64,000 nt of DNA from Phycisphaerales bacterium (GTDB lineage Bacteria > Planctomycetota > Phycisphaerae > Phycisphaerales > UBA1924), in NCBI GenBank assembly GCA_029260515.1, contig JAJDDC010000040.1:1-64000 (forward strand), written 5' to 3'. The notes below the pieces were generated by a model. It saw nothing but the letters and a program-made list of their open reading frames with translations. It was not told where the DNA came from and ran no database searches. Positions 45,688-55,656 of this stretch are shown here, in pieces (the stretch's first letter is position 1; the number at the start of each line of letters is the position of its first letter). The translations under genes and the position numbers were made by a program.

Positions 45688-48059
45688 CCGGCGGAGCGGA
45701 GATCACGCCGCCGGGTCGATCGCTGACTCGCGTGGGCTGGGTCGGGTTCGTGCTGATCGTGGTGACGGCGTTGGTGCGCGCGTCGGTGTCGTTTGACCCG
45801 CTGCCGTACTGGGGGTCGGACCCTCTGGTGACGTTTGTGCCAAAGACCGGGTTCGGGCCAACAGCGGTGGCGGCGTCGGACCTGCTGCTTGTCGTCGGGG
45901 CGATGCTGTGCGTGCTGGGGGGGCGCGGGGGGCGGGCGGGGATGCTCGAGTGCGTCGGGCTCGGGGGCGGAGCGGTCGGCGTCGGGCTGCATGGGCTCGT
46001 GCTGGTCCGTGATCCGGCGGCGGCCGGCGAGTGGATTCTGCACGGCTCGCTGGATCACCTGCTGCCGGGCGTGACCTGGGCGTCGGGGCTGGCGGCGATG
46101 GTCGGTATGCGCCGGGCGTGCGCCGATCCGCGCGCGCGGCGCATGGCACTCGGCGTGCTGCTCGGGTTCGTCGGGATGCTGGCGGCCAAGGGTCTCATGC
46201 AGGTCTATGTCGAGCACCCGATGACGGTGCACGACTACGAACAACGGCGCGGGGAGACGCTGGCGGCCAGAGGTTGGCGACCCGGCTCGGCGATGGCCCA
46301 GGCGTACGAGCGGCGCCTGTACCAGGCCGACGCGTCGGGGTGGTTCGGTCTCTCGAACGTGCTGGCGACGTTTGCGGCGGCGGCGGCGGTCGGGCTCGGC
46401 GCCTTGGCGGTTTCTGTGTTGAAGAAGGGATTGAAGTGGATCGCGGTCCTCGCCGGCGGGGGCGCCGCGCTGGCGGCGCTGACGCTCGTACTCACACACT
46501 CCAAGGGCGGGATCGGGGCCGCGGTCGTCGGGCTCGGGTGGCTGATCGTGGTCGCGTGCACGCCGATCGGGAGGCGATGGGCGGGGTGGCTGGCGCTCGC
46601 GGCGGCGGTCGGTGTGGTCGGGCTCGTCGCGGCCCGGGGGATGCTCGGCGACGAGCTGGGCGAGCTGAGCCTGCGGTTCCGGGCGCAGTACCAGGTCGGG
46701 GCGGTTGGGGCGTGGCTCGAACACCCGGTCCTCGGCGTCGGGCCGGGCGGGTTCCGCGACGCGTATCTGCGGCATCGCCCGGAGCTGTCGGTCGAGGAGG
46801 TGGTTAGCCCACACAGCGTCGTGTTCGAGTGGATCACGACGCTGGGGGTGTTCGGGATGGTGTGGGTTGGGCTGCTGGCGTGGGCAGCGTTTGGGCTGGG
46901 TTGCCCGCGAGCAAAGGGGATTGAGCCGGTCGCGACGCGCGAGGACGAGCCGCGGCGGGACCTGGGCGTGATGGTGCTATTCGCTCTTGCGGCGACGGCG
47001 GCGAGCGCGTGGGTCGAGCGAGAGATGGCGACGGGCGAGGGCGGCTTGATGCGCGTCGCGGGGCTCGCGGCGTGGGTGGTCATCGCGTCGGCGGTCGCGG
47101 CGGCGTATCGGGCTGGGCCCGCGAGGCTCGGGGAGCTCGGGGTGCGTGCCGCGGGGCTGGTGCTGGTCGTGCACGCGATGATCGAGGTGACGCCTGGCTG
47201 GGAGTCGGCGGCGCCGGTATTCGGGGCGTTGCTCGGCGCGGCGTCGGCGCGCCGAGCGGAGTGCGCCGCCCCCGAACGGCGCGGCGGGCGGGCAATCGGC
47301 GTGCTCGCGTTGGCGCCGATCGCGCTGCTGGCGCTCGCGGGCGTTTGGCGGGCCGGCGTGTGGGAGGGGCGGCTGGAGCGGGCGGCGGACGCGGTGCGCC
47401 CCGCGGCCGAGATCCGCGAGCGGTTCGGTCAGGTCACACGGGGTACGCCTCTCCCGGGGGACTCGATCAATCGCGTGATCGCGGACGCGGCCGACTTGCT
47501 CGGCGAACCCATCGGGGGCGACACAGGCAACTTCAATATCCAGTTCTACCGCCTCACCGCGCGGTCCGGGGAGGCGGCGTTGGCGCCGCTGGAGCGCGGG
47601 CTGCGCGAACGGCCGGACCACGCCGGGACACGCAGGGCGCTCGGACGCCTCCACCTCGCCCTGAGCTCGCTCAGCGAATCGATGGGTAATGAAGTCGCGT
47701 CGCGCAGGCATGCCGAGCGAGCGGCACGGATCGCCGATGAGGGGGTGGCGCTCCGCCCGGGCAGTGCGGCGGCCTGGTCGTGGCGTGGCCTGACGTACGG
47801 GTCGTCGGGGTGGCGGGCGGGCCCGGATGCCGGGGATCGGGCACGCGAGAGCTGGGAGCGGGTTCACGGGCTGGACCCGCTGGGTCTGGACGCGCCGACG
47901 AGGCTGATGGCGCTCGCGGTCGAGGCAGGCGACGCAAGGGCGGCGGCCCGGTGGGCCTTAGAATCGTTGCGCCTGGACGGGCTCAAGCGGCTTGATCCGC
48001 TGAAGCGATTGAGCGACGCCGAACGCGCCGAGGCCCAGCGGATCGCGGGCGAGCCGTAG
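45684..48059 (+). CDS. O-antigen ligase/polymerase-like membrane protein with TPR tail
   Basis: 791 residues. About twelve membrane helices up to residue 570, in two blocks with a periplasmic loop between. The Wzy_C/WaaL-type signature is visible at about 340-400: AWLEHPVLGVGPGGFRDAY, then the conserved His in SPHSVVFEWITTLGVFG. The last ~200 residues are soluble helical repeats (for example GLRERPDHAGTRRALGRLHL) that look like TPRs, as in several O-antigen-ligase-family proteins. It may join or polymerise lipid-linked glycan. GTG 45684 overlaps the preceding stop. The upstream open frame to 43806 is a shadow of the other genes. Confidence 0.85.
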   Translation: MTGGAEITPPGRSLTRVGWVGFVLIVVTALVRASVSFDPLPYWGSDPLVTFVPKTGFGPTAVAASDLLLVVGAMLCVLGGRGGRAGMLECVGLGGGAVGVGLHGLVLVRDPAAAGEWILHGSLDHLLPGVTWASGLAAMVGMRRACADPRARRMALGVLLGFVGMLAAKGLMQVYVEHPMTVHDYEQRRGETLAARGWRPGSAMAQAYERRLYQADASGWFGLSNVLATFAAAAAVGLGALAVSVLKKGLKWIAVLAGGGAALAALTLVLTHSKGGIGAAVVGLGWLIVVACTPIGRRWAGWLALAAAVGVVGLVAARGMLGDELGELSLRFRAQYQVGAVGAWLEHPVLGVGPGGFRDAYLRHRPELSVEEVVSPHSVVFEWITTLGVFGMVWVGLLAWAAFGLGCPRAKGIEPVATREDEPRRDLGVMVLFALAATAASAWVEREMATGEGGLMRVAGLAAWVVIASAVAAAYRAGPARLGELGVRAAGLVLVVHAMIEVTPGWESAAPVFGALLGAASARRAECAAPERRGGRAIGVLALAPIALLALAGVWRAGVWEGRLERAADAVRPAAEIRERFGQVTRGTPLPGDSINRVIADAADLLGEPIGGDTGNFNIQFYRLTARSGEAALAPLERGLRERPDHAGTRRALGRLHLALSSLSESMGNEVASRRHAERAARIADEGVALRPGSAAAWSWRGLTYGSSGWRAGPDAGDRARESWERVHGLDPLGLDAPTRLMALAVEAGDARAAARWALESLRLDGLKRLDPLKRLSDAERAEAQRIAGEP

Positions 48060-48498
48060 CCGAATCTTGACGAGGACGCCCGGCGGGTGGCTTGATCCGG
48101 GATGGGTGGGGGATAGCATTCTGTGGTCGGGTTCTTTCTGGATTTTGCGGCGTTGGCCGTCGGTCCGGGGCCCGGCGCACGGGACAGTTGAACCGGGAGT
48201 TCCAGCCATGGGCGAGGACCAAGACCCGGACCCCGCGTGACGACGGCCCGTCCGCGGCGGCTCCGAGGCGAGCGACGCGGGTTCTACGGGCCACCATCTT
48301 CGGCCGCGACGGGCGGCATCAGCACAAGTCAGCGACGACGTTCGGACCTGGGCGGCAACGCCGGGCTCGGGTGGTCGGCGAGCAGAACGAAGCGGCGGCC
48401 AGCCGCGTGAACACCCGGCCGGCGAGCCGGGGGCTGGCGGCGGGACACGAACGAACACCCGCACCGGGCGGGGCAGACGAACAGACCGAGGCACGACA
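48060..48498 (+). other. 439-nt gap upstream of EF-G gene
   Basis: No gene recognised. TAGCAT at 48114-48119 is a possible -10, which would give a leader of about 370 nt for EF-G. A 10-codon frame (48208-48240, MGEDQDPDPA) preceded by CGGGAG could be a leader peptide, but nothing else supports it. Many short GC palindromes are present, for example CGGCCGGCGAGCCGG near 48417; I recognise no known riboswitch. Confidence 0.4.
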
Positions 48499-50619
48499 AT
48501 GGCGACCGACCTTTCCAACATCCGCAACATCGGGGTGTGTGCGCACATCGACGCGGGCAAGACCACCGTTACCGAGCGGATCTTGTTCTACGCGGGCAAG
48601 AACTACAAGCTCGGCGAGGTCCACGAGGGCACCGCGACGATGGACTTCCTGCAAGAGGAGCAGGAGCGCGGCATCACGATCCAGTCGGCCGCGACGACGT
48701 GCCCCTGGACGCGGTCGGGCGTTGACTACAAGATCAACCTGATCGACACGCCCGGGCACGTGGACTTCACGATCGAGGTGGAACGGTCGCTGCGTGTGCT
48801 CGACGGCGCGGTCGCGGTCTTCGACGGCAAGGAGGGCGTGGAGGCCCAGTCGGAGACGGTCTGGCGCCAGGCGGACCGGTACAAGGTCCCGCGGATCTGC
48901 TTCATCAACAAGATGGACAAGCTGGGTGCGGACTTCGAGTTCAGCTTCACGTCGATCAAGAAGCGGCTGGGCGCCAAGCCGGTCGCGGTGCAGTACCCGA
49001 TCGGGCATGGTCATGATTTCCTCGGGATCATCGACCTCTTGGGCATGAAGGCGTACTACTTCGAGGCCGACTCGCAGGGCGCTGTGGTGACCGAGAAGGA
49101 GATCCCCGACGAGCTGATGGAGACCGCCAAGAAGTGGCGCCACGAGCTGATCGAGCAGGGCGTCGAGCTCGACGACGAGCTTATGGAGCGGTACCTGGAG
49201 GTCGGCGAGGACTCGATCAGCGTCGAGGAGATCCGCAAGGCGATCCGCAAGGGCACGATCTCGCGCGAGATTAACCCGGTGTTCTGCGGCTCGGCCCTCA
49301 AGAACATCGGCGTCCAGCGCCTGCTCGACGGCGTCGTCGACTACCTGCCCAACCCGCAGGAGGTGCCGGCCGTGGACGGCGAGGACCCTCGCGACCCCGA
49401 GGTGAAGATCAAGCGTCCCAACAGCGACGACGCTCCGTTCAGCGGGCTGGTCTTCAAGGTCGTGAGCGACACGCACGGCGACCTGACGTACGTCCGGATC
49501 TACTCTGGCATCCTCAAGAAGGGCACGCGCGTCCTCAACCCGGTCAACGGCAAGCGGGAGATCGCCAGCCGCATCTTCGAGATGCACGCGAAGGACCGCC
49601 TGCCTCTCGAGGAGGCGGGCGCTGGGAACATCGTCGCGGTCGTCGGTATCAAGGACTCGATCACGGGCGATACCCTGTGCTCGACCGACGAGCCGATCGT
49701 GCTCGAGCGGATGGACTTCCCGGATCCCGTGATCAGCATGTCGATCGAGCCGAACACGGCCGACGACAAGCGGAAGCTCTCCGAGGCGCTGGTGACGATC
49801 CGTCGCGAGGACCCGTCGTTCCGCTCGGAGTACAACGACGAGACGGGCCAGACGATCATCTCGGGGGTGGGCGAACTGCACCTGGAGATCATCAAGAACA
49901 AGCTGCTGCGTGACATGAAGGTCGGCGTGCAGGTCGGGCGCCCGCGGGTGAGCTATCGCGAGGCAATCCAGGGCCCGTACAACGGCGCACGCGGGTTGTT
50001 CAAGAAGCAGACGGGTGGCCGGGGCCAGTTCGGAGACGTCACCGTCAATATCGAGCCATTCACCAAGGAGCAGGCCGAGGAGGCCAAGCTCAAGTTCAAC
50101 GACAGCATCGCCTTCGAGAACAAGGTCGTGGGCGGGTCGGTGCCCAAGGAGTACATCCCGTCGGTGGAGGCGGGCGTCCGGAACACTGCCAAGAGCGGCG
50201 TGAGCGCGGGCTACCCGCTGATCAACATCAAAGTCACGCTCGTGGACGGCAAGTACCACGAGGTGGACTCGAGCCAGGTCGCGTTCGAGCAGGCCGGGCG
50301 TCTGGCCCTGATCGAGTCGGTGAACCGGGCGGGCAGCACGTTGCTCGAGCCGATCATGAAGGTCGTGATCACGACTCCCGAGGACTACCTGGGCAACGTG
50401 ACGGGCGATCTGTCGAGCCGGCGCGGGATGATCCTCGACACAGAGGATCGGGGCATCGTCAAGGTAATCACCGCGGAGGTGCCCTTGTCGGAGATGTTCG
50501 GCTACACAACGGTGCTGCGGGGGATCTCGCAGGGGCGCGCGGCCAGCGCGATGGAGTTCGAGGCGTACCGCGCGATGCCGATGAACCTCCAGAAGGAACT
50601 GATCGAGGCCGGCGCCTGA
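48499..50619 (+). CDS. fusA: Translation elongation factor G
   Basis: GTPase that drives ribosomal translocation. 706 residues, usual length. G1 motif HIDAGKTT at 18-25, effector region QERGITIQSAATT, G3 DTPGHVDF, G4 NKMDK, and domains II-V with FKVVSDTHGDLTYVRIYSG, GGRGQFGDV and a domain IV VPKEYIPSVEAG. Planctomycetes often have more than one EF-G (spd types); from sequence style alone I cannot say which copy this is. It is alone, not in an rpsL-rpsG-fusA-tuf string, has a long leader, and is followed by a strong terminator. Confidence 0.96.
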   Translation: MATDLSNIRNIGVCAHIDAGKTTVTERILFYAGKNYKLGEVHEGTATMDFLQEEQERGITIQSAATTCPWTRSGVDYKINLIDTPGHVDFTIEVERSLRVLDGAVAVFDGKEGVEAQSETVWRQADRYKVPRICFINKMDKLGADFEFSFTSIKKRLGAKPVAVQYPIGHGHDFLGIIDLLGMKAYYFEADSQGAVVTEKEIPDELMETAKKWRHELIEQGVELDDELMERYLEVGEDSISVEEIRKAIRKGTISREINPVFCGSALKNIGVQRLLDGVVDYLPNPQEVPAVDGEDPRDPEVKIKRPNSDDAPFSGLVFKVVSDTHGDLTYVRIYSGILKKGTRVLNPVNGKREIASRIFEMHAKDRLPLEEAGAGNIVAVVGIKDSITGDTLCSTDEPIVLERMDFPDPVISMSIEPNTADDKRKLSEALVTIRREDPSFRSEYNDETGQTIISGVGELHLEIIKNKLLRDMKVGVQVGRPRVSYREAIQGPYNGARGLFKKQTGGRGQFGDVTVNIEPFTKEQAEEAKLKFNDSIAFENKVVGGSVPKEYIPSVEAGVRNTAKSGVSAGYPLINIKVTLVDGKYHEVDSSQVAFEQAGRLALIESVNRAGSTLLEPIMKVVITTPEDYLGNVTGDLSSRRGMILDTEDRGIVKVITAEVPLSEMFGYTTVLRGISQGRAASAMEFEAYRAMPMNLQKELIEAGA

Positions 50620-50656
50620 TCGCTGGATCAGCCGCGGTGGTCCGTGATTCCCAGAG

Positions 50657-50686
50657 CCGCCCGGGTACGCCCGGGCGGTTTTTCTT
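50657..50686 (+). terminator. Rho-independent terminator after fusA
   Basis: Perfect 9-bp stem CCGCCCGGG/CCCGGGCGG (50657-50665 and 50670-50678), TACG loop, then TTTTTCTT. It ends the fusA transcript and separates it from the adenylate kinase gene. Confidence 0.95.
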
Positions 50687-50816
50687 GTGGGTGTCGGGCC
50701 TCGTGACGTCCCATAGCCGTGTCGGGGGCGGGGGCTTCCACGAGCATGACGGGGCGAGGGGAGTGCCCACGGAGATTGGCCGAAATATGCCGGGCCGCGG
50801 GCGCGGCGCCCGGGGC

Positions 50817-50822
50817 TAGGAT
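50817..50822 (+). promoter_or_regulatory. -10-like TAGGAT before adenylate kinase
   Basis: TAGGAT lies 41 nt before ATG 50864; the fusA terminator upstream makes a new promoter here necessary. Confidence 0.4.
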
Positions 50823-50863
50823 GGACGCCCCGCTCGGGGACACGAGACCCACGGAGCCAGAGA

Positions 50864-51484
50864 ATGGACCGGAAGTACCAGACCGTGTTGCTGTTCGGGG
50901 CGCCCGGCGCCGGCAAGGGGACGCAGGGCAAGATTCTCGGGCAGATCCCGGGCTTCTAACACCTCTCGTGCGGCGACGTGTTCCGGAATCTGGACATCCA
51001 CTCGGAGCTGGGGCGGATTTTCTACGAGCACTCGTCCAAGGGCGACCTGGTGCCCGACGACGTCACGGTGAAGATGTGGGCGGAGAACCTGCACGCCCAG
51101 ACCGTTCTGGGCATCTACAAGCCGCACGACGACCTGTTGGTGCTCGACGGCATCCCTCGGACGCTGTATCAGGCAGAGATAATGGACGAGTACGTCGAGG
51201 TGCTGGGGATCGTGCACCTCGTGTGCCGTGACAAATCCGCGATGATCAAGCGCCTGCGTCGGCGGGCTCTCAAGGAGAACCGGGCCGACGACGCCCGGGA
51301 GGACGTGATCATCAACCGCTGGAACGTGTACGAGCAAGAGACGGCGCCGGTCCTGGGCCACTACCCCGACTCGATCGTCCACGAGGTGGACGCCCTGGGC
51401 TCGCCGGCATCGGTGCTCCAGCACGTCCTGGAGATCGTGGCGCCGGTGCAGGAAACGCACTTCTCCAATGTGCTCGAGGGCTGA
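50864..51484 (+). pseudogene. adk: Adenylate kinase interrupted by in-frame TAA
   Basis: Adenylate kinase balances AMP, ADP and ATP and is normally essential. Read through, the frame encodes 206 residues. The P-loop GAPGAGKGTQ is at 12-21, then codon 32 (50957-50959) is TAA, then HLSCGDVFR and the rest follow in the same frame without further damage: [31 protein letters not shown] and YEQETAPVL. Family members have a residue such as Tyr or Phe at the stop position (GF-x-H-x-S/C-x-GD); one base change, TAA to TAC or TAT, restores Tyr. The LID region is short. Options are a sequencing error, a real nonsense mutation with another adk elsewhere, or readthrough. An internal GTG at 50978 would give a protein lacking the P-loop. 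Confidence 0.85.
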
Positions 51485-51536
51485 GCCGAAGGGCGCCGGC
51501 GCGGCGTATCGGGGCCACCCGGGGCGGGGTGGGCGG

Positions 51537-51542
51537 TACACT
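51537..51542 (+). promoter_or_regulatory. -10-like TACACT before pseudopilin
   Basis: TACACT ends 6 nt before ATG 51549, without a Shine-Dalgarno: a clear leaderless-type geometry. Confidence 0.5.
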
Positions 51543-51548
51543 CGGGCC

Positions 51549-52358
51549 ATGCACAGACCCCGCGCGTTCACGCTCATCGAACTGCTCGTCGTCATCGCGA
51601 TCATCGCGCTGCTGATCGGGATCCTGCTGCCCGCCCTGGGCGCGGCCCGGGAGTCGGCGAAGGTCGCGACGTGCGGCGCCCGCCTCCAGCAGCTGGGTGT
51701 CGCCCTGGAGATGTACCTCAACGACTACCCGCGCCGGCTGCCGCAGGTGGTCGTGGACGACAGCACCGTCGTCGGCGCCCTCTTCGGGGGCAAGAAGGGG
51801 CGGCTGCCGTTCCTCGGGATCGACGAGTACGGCGCCGAGCGGAGGCCCCTGAACTCGTACGTCTTCGACGGCTCGGTCCCGCCGGACTCGGACGACTCGG
51901 TGTTCGAGATGGAGGTCTTCCGCTCGCCCCTGGACAAGGGCGCGGACAATGTCGGGCTCGACTTCCTGGGCATCCCCTCGACCGACTCGATGTACGACCT
52001 GATCGGCTCGAGCTACACGCTCAACGACCATGCGCCGGATCTCGACCCGGTGGGCGACGCGTACCCGACGCTTGTGCCCGCGGGTCGGGGCGGGAAGATG
52101 CCCAACGTCGTCACGCCGACACAGACGTGGGTGATCGGCACGCACCCGATCTACAACTACGACTCGTCGATGGACTCGCAGATGCGATGGTTCAAGGGCG
52201 ACACGATCAAGACGAACCTGGTCTACCTGGACGGGCACGTGAAGATGTCTCTGGTCGTGCCCGAGCCCCAGGACGGCGAGCACGGGGCGCACACGACCGA
52301 GGACTACACGTTCCTGCCATGGCCGAGCTGGATCGAGCAGTTCGAGGGCCAGCCGTAA
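51549..52358 (+). CDS. Type II secretion-type pseudopilin, planctomycete family
   Basis: 269 residues. Very short leader MHRPRA, then [13 protein letters not shown] with the prepilin Glu, and a helix to [13 protein letters not shown]. Position -1 of the cleavage site is Ala rather than Gly, which most prepilin peptidases accept less well but which occurs in planctomycetes. The globular part is acidic and ends with [12 protein letters not shown], like the FFDGHV tail of the pseudopilin at 36.6 kb. No pilus assembly genes are adjacent. ATG 51549 is 6 nt after TACACT. The gene is convergent with the transglutaminase-fold gene. Confidence 0.86.
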   Translation: MHRPRAFTLIELLVVIAIIALLIGILLPALGAARESAKVATCGARLQQLGVALEMYLNDYPRRLPQVVVDDSTVVGALFGGKKGRLPFLGIDEYGAERRPLNSYVFDGSVPPDSDDSVFEMEVFRSPLDKGADNVGLDFLGIPSTDSMYDLIGSSYTLNDHAPDLDPVGDAYPTLVPAGRGGKMPNVVTPTQTWVIGTHPIYNYDSSMDSQMRWFKGDTIKTNLVYLDGHVKMSLVVPEPQDGEHGAHTTEDYTFLPWPSWIEQFEGQP

Positions 52359-52379
52359 GAGTGGGCTTGGTCCGGGTCG

Positions 52380-53600
52380 TCAGTCGTCGCCGCGCTGGGG
52401 CGTGCGGTTGACATCAATGTTGATGATCTGCTTGGCGTAGGACGGGATCAGGGGCGTCATCCGCATGCCGTAGAGCGCCGGGGCGTTGAAGACGCGGACC
52501 TGCGCAGGCGGGATGAAGTGGCAGCCGATGACGGCGATCTCGTGCAACTCGTCGTTGGTGCCGAAGTACTCCCATGGGCGGTCGAGGGCCTGCATCCTCG
52601 AGCTTCGCGACCGCAGCTCGGCGACGTCCACCGGGATCCAGGCGACGACCTCGTTCTTCTCGTCATACAGGCAGAACTCGACCCACGATCGCAGCTCGCG
52701 GCTCGAGCCCTCGGGGTCGTCATCGGCGCCGATCACGAGCCGCGCGGGCAATCCCGCGGCCCGGTAGACGGCGACGAGCAGCAGGGCCATGTCGTGGCGC
52801 GAGCCGAGCGCCTCGACGGCGGTCTCCGCCGCGCCCTGGAGTTCGTAGCCCGCGGTCGAGTTCCCGCTCCCCACATAGCGGGCACGGTTGACGCTGTTCC
52901 CCTGGAGCTGGACGTGCTCCTGCACGCGTCCCGCGAGCCACTTTGCGAGCGTGACGGGCCGGACCTGTCGCGGGTCCTTGCCCTCTGTCCAGGCGTTGAC
53001 GAGGTCGGCAACGGGCGGGTCGGCGGCGCCCGCGGGGTTGATGAACTGCTGGGGGCCGAACGTGGACTTGGCCTCGTCGGGCCAGTCGCCCTCGGGCCAG
53101 CCGACCTCGAGGGCCGCCCGCTCGTCGAATACGGTGTCCCAGCTGATGGTCTCGAAGGTGTGCAGGACCCGGATCGTGCGCACGTCGCCGTTGCTCGCGT
53201 CGTACCGGGCGTACATCGTGTCGGAGTGGAACGGGCCGACAAGGGCCGGCTTGGTGTCGGTCTCGCGCGCGTCGAGGAAGAGCTGGCCCTCGGTCGAGCC
53301 CTCGATCGGGAGACCCGAGGCGGTCTTGGGCGGGAAGGGCATGAACATCGAGAGTGACTCGTAGCGGAAGCGGTCGATGTTGGCGTAGCTGGCCAGGTGC
53401 GGGTCGCGCGAGGCCTCGAGCGTGACCTGCAACCGGACGGTCCACTCCTTCTTGCGGACAAGCTTGAGATACGGGTTTGGCTTGGGCGCGTCGTCGGCGC
53501 CGACCTCGGGCTGGCCCTGGGCGAGCGCGGTCGGCGCGAGGAGCAGCGCGCAGGCGATCAGGATGGGGGCGGACCACGGTCCTCGCATGGCACGGCTCAT
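52380..53600 (-). CDS. Secreted transglutaminase-fold protein, catalytic residues missing
   Basis: 406 residues with a signal peptide (cleavage after ALA-Q, near residue 28). The N-terminal 220 residues are beta-rich; the C-terminal part has the transglutaminase core layout: GSRHDMALLLVAVYRAAGLP aligned with the GxCxDxAxLxxALxRAxGIP helix, then SWVEFCLYD and WIPVDV. The catalytic Cys is replaced (Ser-Arg-His at that point) and the His of the HxW motif is Arg; only the final Asp is kept. It should therefore be non-enzymatic and may bind peptide or glycan. ATG 53600 or 53588 are both possible. Divergent from fumC. Confidence 0.75.
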   Translation of the reverse strand: MSRAMRGPWSAPILIACALLLAPTALAQGQPEVGADDAPKPNPYLKLVRKKEWTVRLQVTLEASRDPHLASYANIDRFRYESLSMFMPFPPKTASGLPIEGSTEGQLFLDARETDTKPALVGPFHSDTMYARYDASNGDVRTIRVLHTFETISWDTVFDERAALEVGWPEGDWPDEAKSTFGPQQFINPAGAADPPVADLVNAWTEGKDPRQVRPVTLAKWLAGRVQEHVQLQGNSVNRARYVGSGNSTAGYELQGAAETAVEALGSRHDMALLLVAVYRAAGLPARLVIGADDDPEGSSRELRSWVEFCLYDEKNEVVAWIPVDVAELRSRSSRMQALDRPWEYFGTNDELHEIAVIGCHFIPPAQVRVFNAPALYGMRMTPLIPSYAKQIINIDVNRTPQRGDD

Positions 53601-53794
53601 TGTCGGCTCCTGGTCCGGTATCGGCGTGGGGTCGCCCGGGGTGTTGGGCGAGGTGGTTGCCGAGGCTGGCCCGTCCGGGATCCGGGCCCCTGGCCGGGGT
53701 GGTCCCGCTGGTCCTTCGGGCGGACCCGGCCACCCCCCCACCATACCATGACCGTTGTTGCCCGAACAGTGCTGACATGAACGGAGGATCGCAC

Positions 53795-55273
<1,479 letters not shown>

Positions 55274-55656
55274 CGGGCCGCCGCGAGCCGCCGAGTAGGT
55301 GAAATTGGCAAGCTGGGGCGAAATACGGGATCCGGCCGGATTGTGTTTCGCGTATAATGAGGCCCACGGGCTCGCACGCGGCGGCGCGGCGGGCGGATCG
55401 GGCGACATCAGCCGGGCGGCTCTCTGAGCAACCCGGGGCCATGCGACCGATTACAAGAAAGTGGCGGCAGTCGCCCCGCGGCGGACCAAATGGGGGAACC
55501 CTGGGGTCCGCATCGCGAGCAGGGCGATAGAATGCCGGTGGCGGGCTGTACGCGCGGACCCCAGGGCGCGGACGCTGAGCCCCGAAAGACCCCCCGGGAT
55601 CACAGTGGATGCGTGGCCCGCACAGGGCACGGCTGACCAGAACGGAGGATTCGGCG
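55274..55656 (+). promoter_or_regulatory. Promoter and long structured leader of the subtilase gene
   Basis: A perfect TATAAT lies at 55353-55358; no -35 consensus is seen 17 nt upstream. Transcription from it would give a leader of about 290 nt. In the leader, a perfect 13-bp inverted repeat (CCCTGGGGTCCGC at 55499-55511, its complement at 55554-55566) can form a long stem with a 42-nt top. The start region has CGGAGGA before ATG 55657. No known riboswitch class is recognised. Confidence 0.55.

Noticed and set aside
43806..48059. 4.2-kb open frame (1417 codons) on the plus strand
   Set aside because: Only the part from 45684 has protein-like sequence (the ligase); the upstream part is an out-of-frame shadow of two TIGR02206 genes and the WecA-like gene with Arg/Gly-rich low complexity.
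48208..48240. 10-codon leader-peptide candidate before fusA
   Set aside because: No regulatory codons, no attenuator hairpin or T-run after it; kept only as a remark.
48319..50931. 870-codon minus-strand open frame over fusA
   Set aside because: It mirrors the third-codon-position GC bias of fusA and has no recognisable domain.
50978..51484. Shorter adenylate kinase gene from GTG 50978
   Set aside because: It would lack the ATP-binding P-loop, which is intact just upstream in the same frame; better described as one interrupted gene.
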